From Verrucomicrobiia bacterium (GTDB lineage: Bacteria > Verrucomicrobiota > Verrucomicrobiia > Limisphaerales > Pedosphaeraceae), in assembly GCA_036268055.1 (NCBI GenBank), contig DATAUW010000030.1, forward strand, positions 1 to 64,000: 64,000 bases of DNA. The letters are read 5' to 3'. Both the position numbers and the translations under genes were made by a program. Shown here one piece after another: positions 56,101 through 63,881 of this stretch; the stretch's first letter is position 1; every line of letters begins with the position of its first letter. The notes under the pieces were generated by a model. It was not told the origin of the DNA. It was given only the letters and a program-made list of their open reading frames with translations, and did no database searches.

Positions 56101-59024
56101 CGCGAATCGGCGGCGAGCGCGTTGACACATTCGCGGTTCACGTGCGAGAGACTGCCGTAATCGAGAAAGGAACCGATCCAGTCCACCTTGATATTTTGCG
56201 GAGCGGCGGAAGTGATGGCCGGGGCGATCACCTTGGATGATTTATTGGCAGGCACCGCATCGGCATCCGCGAGTTTCTGCATGCGCGCGGCGTAATCGGG
56301 CCAGCGTTGCTTGAGAAAATGTGAATCGGTGAAAGGTAGGTCGCGGTTTTTGACGAGTGATTTGCTCTCAACGATGACGTCCGGGCACGGGAGCGATTTC
56401 CAGTTTTGCGATTGGAGACGGAGAAGCAAATTCCACGCGGCACCATCGGGCGTGAGTTCCTTTTTGAAACCAAGACCTTCAATGAAGGCGGCGCGGCGGA
56501 CGAGGAGGCAGCGAACCGTGGGGTCGGTGATGATCGCGCTGGCCGATTTCAAAGCAGGGAAAGTCGCGGCAGCGCGGGCATTGGCGCGCAACGGTTCATA
56601 CAACGATTTATCCCAGCCGGCGGGCAGCAACGTGTCTTCCTGAAGGAATAAAACGTATGGCGCGGGCGAATCATCGGCGGCGCCACTCATGAAATCATTG
56701 ATGGAATCGCGCTTGGTGATTTCACCGACGCGAAAGCGTTTGAATTGGCGCGCGAATTCCTTGGCAGCGGCGAGCAATTCCTTATTTTCCGCAGGCACAC
56801 AAACGACCAACTCCAGGCGCAATTCGGGATTGCTCACGCCGCGCACGCGGTTGAGGCATTCGCGCAACATCGCGGGATTGGCGAGGCCGCGCACGAACAC
56901 TGTGAGGTCCACGTCGGCGCCATCGGCATCGCGCTCGGGATTGCACATGATGAACGTCTTGGCGTAAGAGAAAAATTCGGCATTGCTGCGCGGGTTCTCC
57001 ATCGCGTGCACGCCTTGGGGCCAATGGATTTCGGCATCGCCGAGCAAGCGGCCATAACCGGTTTGGCGAAGCTTCTCGCGGTCTTTCGTTCCGCAAAGCT
57101 GCTTGAGGGAATCGCCGAAATAATAATCGTCGAGCGGGAGCGCGCCAAAATGAGTGAGTTCGGAAGTGGTCGGAAAACTCGTGGCGCGCAAAAGAATGGG
57201 TTGCGAGACGGCATCAACGTCCTTGAGCACGCGCTTGGACAATTCGGATTTGCCGCCGAGCAGGTTTGGTTTCGCGGCGCAAAAATTCAGCCACAAGTCT
57301 TGAAATAAAAGCACGCCTTCCTTGAAGGCTTTCTGGCGGAGCAAAGTTTCGGGGCCGAACGGCGTGCGATCGAGCACGGGAGTGACGGAGCCATCAGCGT
57401 GGCGTTCGTAGCCGAGCGTCGTGCCAATGGGCGCGACGAGCGCCTGCTCGATAAACGCCGGGGAACGAATGAAGGAACGAAAGTTATAATCCGGCTTGCC
57501 GTACGCGCCGAGAAAATGGCGGATGTCCATGCCATCGAGCACGCGGCTGGCGGCGCGTTCGTACGTGACGAGATAACAGCCGACGAGTTTGGTCGGATTT
57601 TTTTCCAGTTCGAAAATGCGATGGATCTGCATTTGCGCCGACGCGCTGTAACCGATGTCGCAGACGCCGAGCGCGCCGCCATCCATCCAGGGACGCAAAT
57701 AATCCATGACCTTGCGGCGTTCCTCAGCGCTTTTGGCCTCGATGTGGCGGGCGATTTCCGGCTGAAAAAGAAATTCGGCGAGCTTGAGAATTTTTTCCTG
57801 CTTGTCCGCTTTTTCATCGAGCGCGAACGGCAGTCCGCGCAACTGGGCGGCGTTCAAACCGAAATGCTGGAGGATGCCGCGAATCGAAAGCGTGCAGCGG
57901 GCCTCGAGCCAGGCGAGCAAATTCTTGGCGGTGAGTTTGCCAAGTGCGGCGAGGTCGGTGGCTTTGCGATTCACGTAAAGCGGCTCGACTTCGAGATCGT
58001 AACCCTTCGCAGCGATTTCGCGTTTGAGAACCTGGGCGAACAAATCGCCTTCACGCATCAGCGCGCCGATCTTGCGGACGCCGCTGTTGAGATATTGCTG
58101 GCAGGCCCACGAAGCGAAACGGCTCATGAGCAAGCCCATGTTCATCACACCGGCGCGGCCGAAAAAGCCCTCGACCGAATCTTCGGGAAAATAACGGGCG
58201 GCGAGCAGGCGAAGTGAATTCGCGCTGAAAGTAGTGTCCTGGCCGCCGAGCAAAATTTGTTCGCGATCGAGAATGGTGCGGAGGTCCACAGTCGCCTGCG
58301 GGTAATGTACGCCGCGAATGCCGGCGTGGCGCGCGCCGATGACATCGGCGTGATAATTATCGCCGACGTGGAGCATTTGGTCGGGCGAAAGATTCAGATT
58401 TTGCAAGGCGCGCTTGAACAAATTGCCCGTGCCTTTGCAGACTTTTTCATCGCACGAGGTGAGGATGAATTCAAAAATCGCGGGATCGAAATGATTGGCG
58501 CGAAGAATGTCGCGGAGTTGATCGGCGGAAAAATAAATATCGGAGATGATGACGACCTTGAGCCCGCGTTCGCGAACGTGCTGAATGAATTGCGCCATGC
58601 CGGGATTGAGCAGGCAGATTTCGGATTCGGCGTGGTGCTCGACTTGCGCGCAATCAGCGGGGTTGGCGGCCAGGACCGACCGCATATTGTCATAGACGGC
58701 GGCGAGGCTGATGTCTTCGACTTTGGGGTCTTTGAGATTCTGGCGCTCGCGGGTTTTCATTTCCGCGTAGCGGCGGAGCGTGCCGAAATCCGCGGGATTG
58801 ATGGCGGGAGCGAGAGCTTTTTGTTCGTGAAGACGATGGCCGAGTTCGAAGAAGACATCGGTCGGGCGATTGACCATGCGCCAGACGATGGTATCGAAAA
58901 AATCAAACGAGACAGCGCGGAGGCTGTCCGAACGGTCCATCAATTCCGCGGCGCGGCGGAGGGGTTCGTCACGCTGCCAAAGATTTTTTGGCAAATTGGG
59001 GATGGAGACCGTTGGTTCATTCAT
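53112..59024 (-). CDS. 1970-aa HAD/multi-glycosyltransferase/TPR protein coupled to flagellin
   Basis: 1970 aa. Order: HAD hydrolase domain (about 30-290) with DFFDT at 41-45, IISDIYFS and HVGDNYHAD; a helical part (290-680); a GT2-like domain (about 700-880) with LFLQEDTLLPAGWD; a GT4-type domain (about 945-1330) with VPNGVDTAHF and EGFGMPVLEAMA; short TPR (1345-1425); a second GT2 (about 1433-1690) with LSVCLIVKNEEQF, VVVDTGSTDRT and LDADEELS; TPR to the end. No membrane segment. Its ATG overlaps the flagellin stop as ATGA. Flagellin and sugar enzymes in one operon suggest O-glycosylation of Ser/Thr-rich flagellin. The domains are clear; the target is inferred. Confidence 0.85.
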   Translation of the reverse strand: MNEPTVSIPNLPKNLWQRDEPLRRAAELMDRSDSLRAVSFDFFDTIVWRMVNRPTDVFFELGHRLHEQKALAPAINPADFGTLRRYAEMKTRERQNLKDPKVEDISLAAVYDNMRSVLAANPADCAQVEHHAESEICLLNPGMAQFIQHVRERGLKVVIISDIYFSADQLRDILRANHFDPAIFEFILTSCDEKVCKGTGNLFKRALQNLNLSPDQMLHVGDNYHADVIGARHAGIRGVHYPQATVDLRTILDREQILLGGQDTTFSANSLRLLAARYFPEDSVEGFFGRAGVMNMGLLMSRFASWACQQYLNSGVRKIGALMREGDLFAQVLKREIAAKGYDLEVEPLYVNRKATDLAALGKLTAKNLLAWLEARCTLSIRGILQHFGLNAAQLRGLPFALDEKADKQEKILKLAEFLFQPEIARHIEAKSAEERRKVMDYLRPWMDGGALGVCDIGYSASAQMQIHRIFELEKNPTKLVGCYLVTYERAASRVLDGMDIRHFLGAYGKPDYNFRSFIRSPAFIEQALVAPIGTTLGYERHADGSVTPVLDRTPFGPETLLRQKAFKEGVLLFQDLWLNFCAAKPNLLGGKSELSKRVLKDVDAVSQPILLRATSFPTTSELTHFGALPLDDYYFGDSLKQLCGTKDREKLRQTGYGRLLGDAEIHWPQGVHAMENPRSNAEFFSYAKTFIMCNPERDADGADVDLTVFVRGLANPAMLRECLNRVRGVSNPELRLELVVCVPAENKELLAAAKEFARQFKRFRVGEITKRDSINDFMSGAADDSPAPYVLFLQEDTLLPAGWDKSLYEPLRANARAAATFPALKSASAIITDPTVRCLLVRRAAFIEGLGFKKELTPDGAAWNLLLRLQSQNWKSLPCPDVIVESKSLVKNRDLPFTDSHFLKQRWPDYAARMQKLADADAVPANKSSKVIAPAITSAAPQNIKVDWIGSFLDYGSLSHVNRECVNALAADSRMQLKRIANSAIKTADAPAGLRDFAKTLSSSASTDAAITVRHQWPPDWSRPKHGALVVIQPWEFGALPADWVKAAAGVDEFWVPSHYVRNVYITSGIAAEKVFVVPNGVDTAHFNSEVKPLELATKKKFRFLFVGGTISRKGPDVLLKAYLDAFTASDDVCLVIKDFGGQSVYQGQTFEKEIEAARTRPNAPEILYLNTDLAPEDMPRLYAACQCLVHPYRGEGFGMPVLEAMASALPVVVTRGGATDDFVPENAGWLIAAQRKNLGRKLGTIDLAAEGWWLEPDAADLSAKLKHIFAHPGEARTRGQHAAETARKNYSWANIAGKMTARLQTLAARSHPAASASPKQVTRIELPPVALVGHLAAAREALKNKKHREAWTLTTEAINARPFHPEAWLTLAEIAWATGAAAEGKQCLVRACQLAPKWKQVQQAAKHAPRHPVKSGVELSPLPAISATPRLSVCLIVKNEEQFIEKCLASVRDLAHQIVVVDTGSTDRTVELAKKFNAEIHTFAWSDDFSAARNEALKHATGDWVLSLDADEELSPEHRETIKQEMLASEVMGYRLPIIDDGRELEGCSYVPRLFRNAPGLFFLGRVHEQIFSSVEVRAREWSLENRLGKSALLHHGYRPEIVVSRDKIARNLRLLRLAMEELPGEPNLVMNLGLELIRSGEVETGIQQYYEALRLMAALPAPQVVPELRETLLTQLTNHLLKARRFAEIVQLWQQPFPRAAAMTASQHFLLGLAHLELKQPAEVAGQMRECIAKRHQPALSPINQEILKAGPNHCLALSLAALDQHDAAAEAFRAAMGDDAKSRTVRFDFAKFQFRHNASVEALTLLNALVQENPAEIHVWQLGGQIALSQPEFLEFAQNWTSEAIKHFAEQPVIALQHAEALLLNQQAEAALPFWTKAHAPNSARHLAALVICEFASSGTTRQFSAADEKIVSQEFLKWYRQLIKCGANSLASQINEKLDDLHTTLPTAAAILTAAMKQAETAQPA

Positions 59025-59806
59025 GAGAGTTGACCCAGAAGGTCGAGCACTGATTGAGGCAGTTGATTGCCCTGAGCGAGCAGCGCGGTGGAGGATTGGC
59101 CGAGGATGCTGGTGGAGGCGTCGCTGGTGGCTTGTTGCGCGCCAGCGGGATCGGCGAAGTCGGAGGCGGCGGAAATATTTTCGGAACTGATGGCGAGTTG
59201 ATCGGCGAGCGAGCCGAGGTGCGAAAGATTGGAGCCGGCGGTGGCGCGGTCGGCGGAAAGTTGCTTGAGGGCGGTTTGCACGGAAGCCAGCGCGCTCGCG
59301 GCACCGGTGGTCGTGCTGATGCTGGCGGACTCGGCGGAGGCGTAGGCGGGCGTGCCGAGATTGATGCCGCTGAGCGTGGTGGAATCGCCATTGCCGTCAA
59401 CGCTGACGGAAACGCCGGAGCCGTTGAAGAGGCTGACGCCATTGAAATCGCGGGCGGCGGTGGTGGTGATGTAGGCGGCGAGACTTTGGAATTGCTGGTT
59501 GTCGGATGCGCGATCGTTGGAGCTTGTAGCGGGATCGTGGGCGGAATTGGCAAGCTGCTGCATCTGGTCGAGCGCCTTGCCGATGCCTTGGAGCAAACCC
59601 GCCTGACTTTGAGTGAAAGAAACGGCGTTCGCCACGCTGCTCTCGGCGGCACTGATGCCACTGAGTTGCGGGTCCAAACTGGAGGACAAATCCGAGGCGC
59701 TGATGGAATCGGTGGCGCCGGCGGTTGCGAGTTGAGCGAGCGGCTTGGCGAGAGTCGTTTGGCCGGTGGCAAGACTGGCGGCGGAAAGATTGGTGTTGAT
59801 GAGCAT
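59021..59806 (-). CDS. fliC: Flagellin, divergent short type
   Basis: 261 aa. The N-terminal helix (MLINTNLSAASLATGQTTL) and C-terminal region (SALASVQTALKQLSADRATAGSNL, SENISAASDFADPAGA, ALLAQGNQLPQSVLDLL) follow flagellin D0/D1. It is short, with a reduced central part rich in Ser, Thr and Ala. The classical RLSSG..I.SA.DD.AG segment is diverged (ATAGATDSISASDLSSS). It lies 23 bases after csrA and overlaps the glycosyltransferase start. Regulation by CsrA and FliW is expected from the gene order. Confidence 0.85.
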   Translation of the reverse strand: MLINTNLSAASLATGQTTLAKPLAQLATAGATDSISASDLSSSLDPQLSGISAAESSVANAVSFTQSQAGLLQGIGKALDQMQQLANSAHDPATSSNDRASDNQQFQSLAAYITTTAARDFNGVSLFNGSGVSVSVDGNGDSTTLSGINLGTPAYASAESASISTTTGAASALASVQTALKQLSADRATAGSNLSHLGSLADQLAISSENISAASDFADPAGAQQATSDASTSILGQSSTALLAQGNQLPQSVLDLLGQLS

Positions 59807-59829
59807 AATCTATTTCCCCGGAGACGCGG
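59807..59829 (-). promoter_or_regulatory. Flagellin leader with GGGGA motif
   Basis: The 23 bases between csrA and flagellin contain CCGGGGAAA about 10 bases before the ATG. It is the ribosome binding site and could also be bound by CsrA (GGA core). The site is inferred, not proven. Confidence 0.35.
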
Positions 59830-60120
59830 TTATTTCGCGGCGGGAGCGGACCATTTGCTGGAGCCGACGGCGGCGGGTTTGGCCTTGTCGTCGGGAGCGG
59901 CGGGCTGGGCGGAGAGACGGGGAAGTTTGGGGCGTTCAGCGGTGAGCGCCTCGGCGTTGTTGCGCTGGATTTCTTCGTAAACTTCCTGGCGATGCACGGG
60001 CACTTCGCGCGGCGCGGCGATGCCCAGCTTGACGATATCGCCCTCCGACCGAATGACGGTCACGGTTATCCGGCCATCAATGACGATGCTTTCACCGGGT
60101 TTGCGGGAGAGGATGAGCAT
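59830..60120 (-). CDS. csrA: Carbon storage regulator CsrA
   Basis: 96 aa. MLILSRKPGESIVIDGRITVTV and GIAAPREVPVHRQEVYEEI are typical. CsrA binds GGA motifs in mRNA and usually represses translation of flagellin. The first 60 residues are canonical, and an extra about 35-residue Pro/Ala/Lys-rich C-terminal tail is present. It lies 19 bases after fliW. FliW normally binds and inhibits CsrA, and flagellin frees it, so the three genes here form one feedback loop. Confidence 0.95.
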   Translation of the reverse strand: MLILSRKPGESIVIDGRITVTVIRSEGDIVKLGIAAPREVPVHRQEVYEEIQRNNAEALTAERPKLPRLSAQPAAPDDKAKPAAVGSSKWSAPAAK

Positions 60121-60139
60121 AAAAGTGGTTGGGAAAACT

Positions 60140-60574
60140 TCAGGCCACAGGCAGCGGATGGCACAACGCGAATTGCGCGGCGTTCACAGGGATGACCTGC
60201 TTGCCGACGAGCGTGTGGCGGTTGATGATGACAGGGCCGCGCAAATTAATCGTGGCCTGTCCCGGTCCGCGCAGAGTGCAAATGTTATAGACCAGCGCGT
60301 CGGTGGGATCGGTGAGCCCCAGAAATTCCACGTCGTCGGTCGGAATGTCCGGCTGGTAATCGGGCGCGATCAGAAATGGCGACACCACCAGAAACGCCTT
60401 GCGGGCGCTGTCGAGCATCTGCAGCCACATGAACGGCTCCTCCTGCGGGTTGGTGAGGAGGACATAATTTTTGACGCGCTCAAAGCCAAGCAACCCGTAC
60501 GGAAGCTGAATAAGATTCTGCTCGTTGAGGTTGCTCTTTTTCGGTTCGGCGGTTTCTAATTCTACAGTTTTCAT
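60140..60574 (-). CDS. fliW: Flagellar assembly factor FliW
   Basis: 144 aa. LPYGLLGFERVKNYVLL, PFMWLQMLDSARKAFLVVSPFLI, VYNICTLRGPGQATINLRGPVIIN are conserved FliW segments. It binds CsrA and flagellin to adjust flagellin synthesis. It is the first gene of the leftward operon fliW-csrA-flagellin-glycosyltransferase; a sigma-54-type promoter lies 30-46 bases upstream. Confidence 0.95.
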   Translation of the reverse strand: MKTVELETAEPKKSNLNEQNLIQLPYGLLGFERVKNYVLLTNPQEEPFMWLQMLDSARKAFLVVSPFLIAPDYQPDIPTDDVEFLGLTDPTDALVYNICTLRGPGQATINLRGPVIINRHTLVGKQVIPVNAAQFALCHPLPVA

Positions 60575-60603
60575 GATTTGATACTCTGTTCCGAAAGAGG
60601 TTG

Positions 60604-60620
60604 AGCAAAGGCTATGCCAG
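60604..60620 (-). promoter_or_regulatory. Sigma-54-type promoter of the fliW operon
   Basis: On the minus strand: CTGGCATAGCCTTTGCT. This has GG and GC separated by 10 bases and matches the YTGGCACGRNNNTTGCW consensus except for two positions. Transcription would start near 60594, about 20 bases before the fliW ATG. Confidence 0.65.
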
Positions 60621-60801
60621 CAAGGAGGATGGATTAAACACCCAATAAAATAAGGCTTTTAGGCATCAGCGGGAAAATAGCGACTAGGCAAAAAAGTTTC
60701 GCGGACGAGGATTGCCCGGTTACATTTGCCGACCAGCGGGCAAAGACTGGGCACATACCTCGATTATGAAGGTTCTGGATGGTTGCAAAGTGCGAGTCCC
60801 T

Positions 60802-60829
60802 TAAAGTCTTCACAATAATTTGCCGATGC
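60802..60829 (+). promoter_or_regulatory. Sigma-28-like promoter of cheD
   Basis: TAAAGTCT, 12 bases, GCCGATGC. The flagellar sigma-28 consensus of E. coli is TAAAGTTT, 11 bases, GCCGATAA, so this is one base longer and has three mismatches. It would give a leader of about 80 bases. Confidence 0.45.
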
Positions 60830-60916
60830 CAATCAATTCGCTATTAATTGTCGGTCAAATATGCGAGGGTATTAAAAAAGATACTAAGCAATTTGTTTGC
60901 TGACCGAATTATTTTG

Positions 60917-61438
60917 ATGTCAACCGAAGTCCAAACTGAGATCGCCACCCCCATGATGGTTGGGCTGGCTGAATTTGCCGTCAGCCAGGATCCCACGATT
61001 GGGCTTTGCAGTTATCCTTTGGGCGCGTGCCTGGGCGTGACGATTTATGACCCGGTCGTAAAAGTGGGCGGATTGCTGCATAGCTTGTTGCCGGCCTCGA
61101 GCATTGACCCGGTGCGCGCGGCGAACCGTCCGGGAATGTTTCTCGACACGGGCTTGACCGCGATGCTCGCGCGGGCGCACGAGTTGAACGCGAAAGACGA
61201 GAATTTATTGGTATGCGTCGCCGGTGGCGCGCAGATCATGGATGACACGAGCCATTTTAATATCGGCAAACGCAACTATGACGTGCTCGTTGAATTACTC
61301 AAAAAATTGAATTTGAAGATTAGCGCCGAAGATGTCGGCGGACGCACCAACCGCTCTATCCAATTAAATATTTCCACCGGTTATGTGCGCCTGAAATTTT
61401 CCGGGCAGCCGCAACCGAAAACTTTATGCAAGCCATAG
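60917..61438 (+). CDS. cheD: Chemoreceptor glutamine deamidase CheD
   Basis: 173 aa from the ATG at 60917; an upstream in-frame ATG (60848) adds 23 residues without homology. Deamidates glutamines in chemoreceptors. The catalytic Cys (LGACLGVTIYDP) and His (GLLHSLLP) are present, and DVGGRTNRSIQLNISTGYV fits the family end. It has a 13-base overlap with the HDOD gene. Together with the flagellin operon it marks a motility locus. Confidence 0.92.
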   Translation: MSTEVQTEIATPMMVGLAEFAVSQDPTIGLCSYPLGACLGVTIYDPVVKVGGLLHSLLPASSIDPVRAANRPGMFLDTGLTAMLARAHELNAKDENLLVCVAGGAQIMDDTSHFNIGKRNYDVLVELLKKLNLKISAEDVGGRTNRSIQLNISTGYVRLKFSGQPQPKTLCKP

Positions 61439-62274
61439 ACGATTATATTTCCAACCTGCGGCATCTGCCGCCCGCGCCGCGCGTCGTGCCCGAATTGATG
61501 CGCCTGCTCAATCAGCCCGACGTGGACAGCAGCAAGATCGTCAAGATGATTTCCTTCGACCCCGCGCTGACGGCCAACGTCCTGCGCATCTGCAACAGCG
61601 CCTATTTCGGCGCGGCCACGCCGACTTCGGACCTTCAGGAAGCCGTCACGCGCCTGGGTTTTCAACAGGTTTATCAACTCGTGGCCGCCGCCACCGGCGC
61701 GCGGTTGCTGGGCGCGGCCCAAGCCGGTTACGGGCTGGAACAAGGCGAACTTTGGAAACATTCCGTCGCCTCCGCCGTCGCCGCGCAACTGATCGCGCGC
61801 AAGCTGGGCGATAATGAGAACCTCGTTTTCACGGCTACTTTGTTGCATGACATCGGCAAGATCGTTTTGTCCGGCTCGCTCAATGGATCGTATTCCAAGA
61901 TCGTGAAAGAGACCGAGGTCAATGGCCAATCCCTGCTCGATGCGGAGAAAAAATTACTCGGCGTCAATCACGCCGAAGTGGGCGGGCAACTTTTGAACCG
62001 CTGGAAATTTCCCCCGAACATCGTCTCTGCCGTTTGGTTTCATCACACGCCCAAAGGCGCCGGTGCGCATCAACGTCTCGCCTGCCACGTGTATCTCGGC
62101 AACATGATCGCTTATTTTATGGGCCACGGATACGGACACGCGGGTTTCGCGTTGCGCGGCCGTGCCGAAGTGCTCACCACCCTCGAACTCAAGCCCGAAT
62201 CCATTCCGCAATTCATGATGGAAACCTACGAGCAGATGCACATCGTGGACGCGTTGTTCTCGCTCGCGAGTTGA
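61426..62274 (+). CDS. HDOD-domain protein
   Basis: 282 aa. Residues about 15-210 form an HDOD domain: LPPAPRVVPELMRLLNQPDVDSS, LTANVLRICNSAYFG, and LLHDIGKIVLSG, which retains the HD pair unlike many HDOD proteins. Such proteins act in signalling, often of cyclic dinucleotides or phosphotransfer. Overlap with cheD suggests a chemotaxis role. Confidence 0.9.
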   Translation: MQAIDDYISNLRHLPPAPRVVPELMRLLNQPDVDSSKIVKMISFDPALTANVLRICNSAYFGAATPTSDLQEAVTRLGFQQVYQLVAAATGARLLGAAQAGYGLEQGELWKHSVASAVAAQLIARKLGDNENLVFTATLLHDIGKIVLSGSLNGSYSKIVKETEVNGQSLLDAEKKLLGVNHAEVGGQLLNRWKFPPNIVSAVWFHHTPKGAGAHQRLACHVYLGNMIAYFMGHGYGHAGFALRGRAEVLTTLELKPESIPQFMMETYEQMHIVDALFSLAS

Positions 62275-62304
62275 TTTTCTTCGAGCGTGAATTAAACGCG
62301 ACGC

Positions 62305-63150
62305 ATGAAACAACTCGTCAACATCACCGTCATTGGCCGCGACAAAACCGGCGTCATCGCCCGCGTCACCGGTTTGCTTTTCGAGCAAGGCGCGAACATT
62401 GAAGGCCTCGAGGAACAAGTCACCCGCGGCCAATTCAGCATGGTCGTGCAAGCCTCGTGGAACTTGCGCGCGTGGCATCCAACGCGTGTTCGGGCCGAAC
62501 TCGAAAAACTCGGCGCCGCGCTCGGCATGGAAATCAAACTGCGCTACACCGAGCCGCATCGCCGCCAGCGCTTCGCCATTTTTGTCACCAAGGAAGACCA
62601 CGCGCTAAACGGTTTGCTCGAAGCCTGCCGCGACGGACGATTGAAAGCTGAACCGGCGTTGATCATCGGCAATCGTCCCGACCTCGGAGACATCGCGCGT
62701 AAAAATAAATTGCCGTTCGTCGTCGTGCCGTGGCAGGAACGCGCTGCTGCCGAAGAAGCCGCGCTCAAGCTGCTCGATGAGCACAATATTGATTTCGTCG
62801 TGCTCGCGCGGTTCATGAAAATTCTGTCGCCGAATTTTGTGTGGCGATACAAAAACAAGATCATCAATATCCATCCCTCGCTGCTGCCGAGTTTTCCAGG
62901 CGCGCAGGCGTATCGGCAGGCTTACGAGCGCGGCGTGAAAATCATCGGCGTGACCGCGCACTTCGTCACGATGAACCTTGATGAAGGCCCAATCATCACG
63001 CAGGAAAGTTTTTCGGTTCGCCCGCGCATGACCTTCAGCGAAATCGTCGCGGCCGGACAAAAGCTGGAAACGAAAGTTCTGGAAAAAGCCGTGCGCCTGT
63101 ATTTGAGCAAACGCCTCGATGTCTATTGGGGCGTTGTCCGCGAAGTCTGA
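62305..63150 (+). CDS. purU: Formyltetrahydrofolate deformylase
   Basis: 281 aa. N-terminal ACT domain (ITVIGRDKTGVIARVTGLLFEQ), then a formyl-transferase domain (about 85-281) with NIHPSLLPSFPGAQAYRQAYE and GVTAHFVTMNLDEGPI carrying the catalytic Asn/His/Asp set. Releases formate from 10-formyl-THF for purine synthesis and one-carbon balance. It is 30 bases after the HDOD gene but not obviously related in function. Confidence 0.95.
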   Translation: MKQLVNITVIGRDKTGVIARVTGLLFEQGANIEGLEEQVTRGQFSMVVQASWNLRAWHPTRVRAELEKLGAALGMEIKLRYTEPHRRQRFAIFVTKEDHALNGLLEACRDGRLKAEPALIIGNRPDLGDIARKNKLPFVVVPWQERAAAEEAALKLLDEHNIDFVVLARFMKILSPNFVWRYKNKIINIHPSLLPSFPGAQAYRQAYERGVKIIGVTAHFVTMNLDEGPIITQESFSVRPRMTFSEIVAAGQKLETKVLEKAVRLYLSKRLDVYWGVVREV

Positions 63151-63179
63151 AAACCGGGAGGCGTTTTTTCCGACTGGGA

Positions 63180-63200
63180 GGGCGAGCGTACTCGCGAGCC
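63180..63200 (+). repeat. 21-bp repeat, copy 2
   Basis: Identical to 35946-35966 (starts GGGCGAGCGTACTCGCGAGC), 30 bases after the purU stop and 81 bases before the next gene. Confidence 0.6.
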
Positions 63201-63281
63201 GTAACTTTCCCCGCTGAAAACATAAAAACTACCAATGTCATTCCGCTTTTCCAATTCCGCCAAAGGCGTTACATTCTTTCC

Positions 63282-63881
63282 ATGTTCAAGACCTTCGTGG
63301 TCAACCTGGCACTGTTGATCGTTGTTGTCGCGGTCATGGTGGCTTTGTTCTGGGTCGCCCTGCCATATTTGCCGCGCTACACCAGGGTGCCCCGCATCAG
63401 CAGTACGCCCGTGCTGCTCACCCAGGTGAAAACCTTGTCTCAACTCGTCACAGTCAAATACGTCCTCGAAAAGGTCGTCCTGCTCGAAGACGAATCGCAT
63501 TGGTACGAATTGCAGTTCGGCGAAAACCGTTTGCTGATGGTCGCGCACGGCATCGTCAAAGCGGGCGTCAATCTCGATGAACTCAAGCCCGGTGATATTT
63601 CCGTCTCCGGCAACAAAATCAGCCTCACGCTCCCGCCGCCGCGCATCACGGACAGCTATCTCGACGATAATCTCACGCAGATCATTGATCGCAAAACGGG
63701 TTTGCTCCGCAGCTTCGACAAGGACCTTGAACAAAACGCGCGACGCCAGGCGGTCGAAGACATCAACCGCGCCGCGCGTAACAGCGGCATTCTCAAGGAC
63801 GCCGGCGAACGCGCCAAAAGCCAGCTAACGAATTTTTTCCATCTGCTCGGTTACGAAGAGGTGGACATTCGGGACCGATAA
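63282..63881 (+). CDS. DUF4230-like membrane-anchored protein
   Basis: 199 aa from the ATG at 63282. An N-terminal anchor (about residues 7-28, LALLIVVVAVMVALFWVALPYL) is followed by an extracytoplasmic part resembling DUF4230: LSQLVTVKYVLEKVVLLED, VAHGIVKAGVNLDELKPGDISV, and LPPPRITDSYLDD. Function unknown. The rest of the window (63882-64000) holds nothing I can identify. Confidence 0.8.
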   Translation: MFKTFVVNLALLIVVVAVMVALFWVALPYLPRYTRVPRISSTPVLLTQVKTLSQLVTVKYVLEKVVLLEDESHWYELQFGENRLLMVAHGIVKAGVNLDELKPGDISVSGNKISLTLPPPRITDSYLDDNLTQIIDRKTGLLRSFDKDLEQNARRQAVEDINRAARNSGILKDAGERAKSQLTNFFHLLGYEEVDIRDR

